From contig JAEYRF010000103.1 in NCBI GenBank assembly GCA_023409615.1, positions 1 through 17,033 on the forward strand: a stretch of 17,033 bases of DNA. The letters are read 5' to 3'. This document shows, piece after piece, positions 14,032 to 17,033 of the stretch. Source of the DNA: Bacillota bacterium. Lineage in GTDB: Bacteria; Bacillota; Clostridia; Acetivibrionales; DTU013. A program made the translations under genes and the position numbers. The notes beneath the pieces were generated by a model that worked only from the letters and a program-made list of their open reading frames with translations, was not told the origin of the DNA and made no database searches. Position 1 is the first letter of the stretch, and every line of letters begins with the position of its first letter.

Positions 14032-15155
14032 GGTTTCTTCAAAAATTGGGCCTTATTACACTATTGTGCCTGATCCTGTTGTTACAGACCGGCTGCTGGG
14101 ATCAGAGGCTGTATGAAGAAATTGGCTTCATTTTACAATTCGGTTTTGAAACAGGTCCGCAAAACCAATTAATCATGTCTGTAACGGTTCCATCTATAGA
14201 AGAAGAAGTAGATGAAAAAGTAGAATTTATGTTTGAATCAACGGAAAAACTTATCAGAGCCTCACGGGAAAAGCTGCGTAATTCATCCGGCAAGATGCTT
14301 TTGGGAGGAAAGACGCAGAATATTTTCTTCTCCAAAGAACTAGCAGAGAAAGGTGTGGATGAATTCTTAGAAATATTTATGAGAAATCCAGAAAATCCTC
14401 TTCTTGCAAATATTATTGTAGTGGATGGCAGTCCAAAAGAGATGATGGAAGCCGGAATTGAATACAAAGATAAACCAAGGCTGGCAACATATATTGCTCA
14501 TTTGATGAGAGATGCTCAACGAAAATACACAGCAGCTGAGACTAGAATATTTAGTTACAAGATTCAATATTATTCGAAAACGATCGATACTGTTGCTCCG
14601 CTTATCCGATATGATAAAGAAAAAATCGAAATTGTCGGTTCAGCCTTATTCCGCGGTGACAAAATGGTTGGAGTAATCAATGTCGATGAAACTCTGCTGT
14701 TGAATGCCTTAATGCAAAGAAAAAAAATTTTTGAATATATCTATAAAGGTGACGTTCCTGCTCAACAGAAGAATGCTATTAAAAAAGGTGCTGCGCTGAC
14801 AATTACACACTTAAAAAGGAACATCGATGTTGACATCATTGGCAACATTCCATTTTTTAAGGTTAATCTTGATCTTAAAGCTATGCTGGATGAATATGCC
14901 GGCGAACATAAATTGGGTAATGATGAATATAAAAAAGAGCTGGAAAAATTAATTGAAACAGCGTTAAAGGATGAAATCCTTGTACTATTAAAACAGCTTC
15001 AAAAAACAGGTTCAGATCCCATCGGGTTTGGTGAGAAGCTCAGGGCAACAAAAAACGAATACTGGAAGACAGTGAACTGGCAAGAAATTTATAAAGAAGC
15101 TGAGTTCGATGTGACTACCAAAGTAAATATAGAATTTTATGGAGCTCTTGAATGA
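14028..15155 (+). CDS. gerAC: Spore germination receptor lipoprotein subunit C (GerAC family)
   Basis: This lipoprotein subunit has 375 residues. It starts with a lipoprotein signal peptide, LITLLCLILLLQTGC, whose lipid-modified cysteine is Cys23, followed by Trp-Asp in the typical GerAC form. After cleavage it would be anchored to the outer face of the inner spore membrane by prelipoprotein diacylglyceryl transferase. An N-terminal domain covers about 24-195 and the conserved C-terminal GerAC domain about 205-370, including the SALFRGDKMVG segment near 205-215. AAAGGAG lies 10 bases before the ATG, inside the end of gerAB. I see no terminator after the stop before the next gene, which begins 134 bases downstream. 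Confidence 0.94.
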   Translation: MRFLQKLGLITLLCLILLLQTGCWDQRLYEEIGFILQFGFETGPQNQLIMSVTVPSIEEEVDEKVEFMFESTEKLIRASREKLRNSSGKMLLGGKTQNIFFSKELAEKGVDEFLEIFMRNPENPLLANIIVVDGSPKEMMEAGIEYKDKPRLATYIAHLMRDAQRKYTAAETRIFSYKIQYYSKTIDTVAPLIRYDKEKIEIVGSALFRGDKMVGVINVDETLLLNALMQRKKIFEYIYKGDVPAQQKNAIKKGAALTITHLKRNIDVDIIGNIPFFKVNLDLKAMLDEYAGEHKLGNDEYKKELEKLIETALKDEILVLLKQLQKTGSDPIGFGEKLRATKNEYWKTVNWQEIYKEAEFDVTTKVNIEFYGALE

Positions 15156-15194
15156 TATAAAAGCTGAGTGTTTCATCAAAATTAAATCATTGTA

Positions 15195-15221
15195 TTATTA
15201 ATAGCGGTCCTTTGCCGATAT
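15195..15221 (+). promoter_or_regulatory. Sigma-D (motility sigma) type promoter candidate before the sensor gene
   Basis: GCCGATAT at 15214-15221 matches 7 of 8 bases of the sigma-28/sigma-D -10 consensus GCCGATAA. The -35 position 15 bases upstream is only TTAT instead of TAAA, so the case rests on the -10. A TATAAT at 15228-15233 overlaps the same area but has no -35 at proper spacing. Confidence 0.3.
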
Positions 15222-15289
15222 AAATATTATAATAGAGGTAGCATGAATAGACACAGCAAAAATAGACGCAGGTTTTTGGAGGAAACAAC

Positions 15290-16951
15290 TTGGATATTTC
15301 CTCGGTTTTTTCGATCGCTTTCAGCGCTGCATGCGCTCTAAGTATTTTCGTCGGTATATACACACTCTATATAAATCCGTACAGCAAAACAAATGTTTTG
15401 TTCTTTGCGCTGACCTTGGCACTTGATGTCTGGGCATTTGGTTTCAGCCTTGCAATTTCCGCTGATGATCTCGCCACAGCGCTGTTCTGGAGACGGTTTG
15501 CAGCCATCGGCTTTGGTGCCTTTTTCGCTATTCTTTTACATTTCTTTCTTATCTTTACAGGGCACGAGGCAGCAATCCGGAAAAAATGGTTCTTAACTCT
15601 CCTATACCTTCCATCCTTCGTTGTCTACCTCGGGTTTACATATTTTCCAGAACTCAACCCCGAACAGTATTATTTAGTCTCAACACCTCTAGGTTGGATA
15701 AATATTGCAGTCAATAATGCCTGGGATATTTTTTACATGGCGTATTACTTACTCTATTCCACTGCAGGCCTTTTCCTACTCTGGCGTTGGGGGAGAAACA
15801 GCGACAGCATAAATGACAAAAGAAAGTCTAATCTGATCCTAATTTCCTTTTTGGCAACGATGCTCATCGCCTCCCTCACCGATATGCTGGGTAATCATAT
15901 TTTTGCCGTTTATATTCCGCAGCTAGCACCGATTCTGATGGTGTTTCCGGCTTTTGTAATCTACTATTCGATTAAAAAGTACGGTTTTTTGAATCCTAAG
16001 CATGTGGACGAGGATGCTAGTCTGATGTCCGATCAGATCCGCACAAGGATCACCAACTACCTGTCCTATGCTTTTCTTTTTGCCGCCGCTTATAATGTGA
16101 TAGTCTCTTACTTTTTAGTGAACAATGCCGACTTCGGAAGTGTTCTAATATTCAGTGGCCTGTTAATATGCATTAGTGTGTTGCTACAGATCATACAGCA
16201 TTTTGTGAAGCGAAAAAATCTGAAGGACATTGTAAATTCTGCTGTATTTTCGCTGACTGTGCCGCTTATGGCTCTACGAAATATCGACTCAGCCAGTGTT
16301 ACGATCTGGGCTTTTCCAACCATCCTTCTCATTGTCACATTTATTTACGGCAAGAGCTTTATACATATTACACTGACCATTTCAATCTTACTGACACAGG
16401 TTTTAGTCTGGGTAATTAAGCCTGAGGCTATTGTGACCATCGACAGTTCCGATCATTTACTCCGAATAGGCCTGTTTATAATTGCCATATTGCTTTCCCA
16501 TTTCGCTATGCAGATTTTACAGTCAAAGCTGCGGGAAAATGCCGAGCAAATCCGGTTCCAAAAGATCATAGCAGAAATCTCGACCGACTTTATAAGTGTG
16601 AATGAATGGAATCTTGACAAAAAGGTAGACGCCGTTCTCTCGGTGCTTGGCTCCTTCCTGCAGCCGGATCGCGCTTATATCTATCTGTTTGATGAAAACA
16701 AGGAAAACCTAACATGCCTTGGTAACTGGTTCGATCATGAAAAAGCGACAGATACAGGTATCAAAACAAATATCGGCGTCGGCAGCTATCCACTTATAAC
16801 AGCGCGTATCAAGGCCGGTAATCCAACTATACTCTCTGATGTATCCGATTCTTTAGGTGAAACCGGCGATGAGCTGCCAAGGCTGCTCGGAAGCCATGAC
16901 AAATCGCACGGCGAAATCATGAACCCAGTTTCTCCCTACTCTCTCACTTGA
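15290..16951 (+). CDS. Polytopic membrane sensor with truncated GAF domain, probable broken histidine kinase
   Basis: The 553-residue frame starts with TTG; GGAGG 7 bases before it decides that start, and no ATG is better placed. Residues 1-235 contain about seven hydrophobic segments resembling the histidine-kinase N-terminal 7TM domain. A second membrane block covers about 255-410. A GAF domain begins near 422 (IRFQKIIAEISTDF, then QPDRAYIYLFDENKENLTCL). The GAF sequence is normal up to about LLGSHDKS (residue 539, base 16906), where its last strands should follow. Instead there are 14 residues, HGEIMNPVSPYSLT, and a stop. No HisKA, HATPase, GGDEF or phosphatase output domain is present. 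Neither other forward frame restores the GAF domain, so a simple frameshift does not explain it. Insertion of foreign DNA or a rearrangement after about 16906 is the likeliest cause. Signal and output are unknown. Confidence 0.8.
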   Translation: MDISSVFSIAFSAACALSIFVGIYTLYINPYSKTNVLFFALTLALDVWAFGFSLAISADDLATALFWRRFAAIGFGAFFAILLHFFLIFTGHEAAIRKKWFLTLLYLPSFVVYLGFTYFPELNPEQYYLVSTPLGWINIAVNNAWDIFYMAYYLLYSTAGLFLLWRWGRNSDSINDKRKSNLILISFLATMLIASLTDMLGNHIFAVYIPQLAPILMVFPAFVIYYSIKKYGFLNPKHVDEDASLMSDQIRTRITNYLSYAFLFAAAYNVIVSYFLVNNADFGSVLIFSGLLICISVLLQIIQHFVKRKNLKDIVNSAVFSLTVPLMALRNIDSASVTIWAFPTILLIVTFIYGKSFIHITLTISILLTQVLVWVIKPEAIVTIDSSDHLLRIGLFIIAILLSHFAMQILQSKLRENAEQIRFQKIIAEISTDFISVNEWNLDKKVDAVLSVLGSFLQPDRAYIYLFDENKENLTCLGNWFDHEKATDTGIKTNIGVGSYPLITARIKAGNPTILSDVSDSLGETGDELPRLLGSHDKSHGEIMNPVSPYSLT

Positions 16952-16979
16952 GAGATTTTTAAAATGTCCTTTCGGACAT
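16940..16979 (+). repeat. Two perfect small hairpins at the end of the truncated sensor
   Basis: TCTCTC (16940-16945) and GAGAGA (16950-16955) pair around ACTT and are followed by TTTTT, which resembles a weak terminator. ATGTCC (16964-16969) and GGACAT (16974-16979) pair around TTTC. Neighbouring hairpins like these occur at the ends of mobile elements, but no element is identified. Confidence 0.55.
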
Positions 16980-17033
16980 ATTCGTTTTTCAGTCAAATGG
17001 CAACTCGCCTGAAGCAAGCCGCAGACCTATATA
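16964..17033 (+). CDS. Open reading frame running off the right edge, unrecognised
   Basis: An ATG at 16964 opens 23 codons with no stop before the window ends. The visible residues include FFSQMATRLKQAADLY. The start lies inside the second hairpin, and only a poor ribosome site (GAGAGA) lies upstream. If foreign DNA begins near 16907, this frame would start about 57 bases inside it, the usual place for a transposase start. That is inference; the peptide is too short to assign, and the frame may be spurious. Confidence 0.25.
   Translation, partial: MSFRTYSFFSQMATRLKQAADLY

Noticed and set aside
15228..15233. TATAAT as a sigma-A -10 before the sensor gene
   Set aside because: No -35-like hexamer lies 16-18 bases upstream; the region is simply AT-rich.

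Overview
The window looks like chromosomal DNA of a motile, endospore-forming, Gram-positive anaerobe of the class Clostridia. The evidence is a complete GerA-type germinant-receptor operon, strong AGGAGG-type ribosome binding sites, AT-rich intergenic DNA with good sigma-A promoters, a large chemotaxis receptor, a bactofilin/LytM pair and an intracellular GH67 alpha-glucuronidase of the kind carried by plant-polysaccharide degraders. I cannot name the species. I see no tRNA, rRNA or CRISPR array, and no gene-free stretch exceeds 300 bases.

Layout. Positions 1-266 (minus) hold the N-terminus of an RlmD/RumA-type 23S rRNA uracil methyltransferase. Positions 387-2927 (minus) encode an unusually large methyl-accepting chemotaxis protein with a Ser/Gln/Gly tandem repeat in its extracellular region. 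A terminator hairpin sits between the two, only about 20 bases before the methyltransferase start. A divergent gap with a good sigma-A promoter leads to a cell-envelope block. This has an M23/LytM peptidase (3207-4145) and a bactofilin (4194-4631), then, on the minus strand, an XRE-family regulator (4833-5291) with a previously uncounted 53-residue membrane miniprotein behind it (4628-4789). A class A penicillin-binding protein (5582-8161) is divergent from the regulator.

Positions 8243-9061 (minus) encode a short, PUA-less glutamate 5-kinase (proB) without proA beside it. Divergent from it is a GH67 alpha-glucuronidase (9337-11409). A perfect 16-bp palindrome overlaps the predicted -35 of that gene. 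Then comes gerAA-gerAB-gerAC (11487-15155) with overlapping genes, a classic spore germinant receptor. Last is a TTG-initiated polytopic membrane sensor with a GAF domain (15290-16951). The GAF domain stops abruptly and is followed by two small perfect hairpins and a reading frame running off the window edge. This looks like an insertion boundary or decayed kinase.

How it fits together. LytM peptidase, bactofilin and class A PBP all act on peptidoglycan, so 3.2-8.2 kb reads as an envelope-morphogenesis neighbourhood in which the XRE/miniprotein pair may be a local regulator. The alpha-glucuronidase, proB and ger genes look like independent units. No clearly new defence or biosynthetic system is visible. 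The best candidates for undescribed biology are the XRE-linked miniprotein, the palindrome before the orphan alpha-glucuronidase, the leader of the methyltransferase gene and the broken sensor at the right edge.
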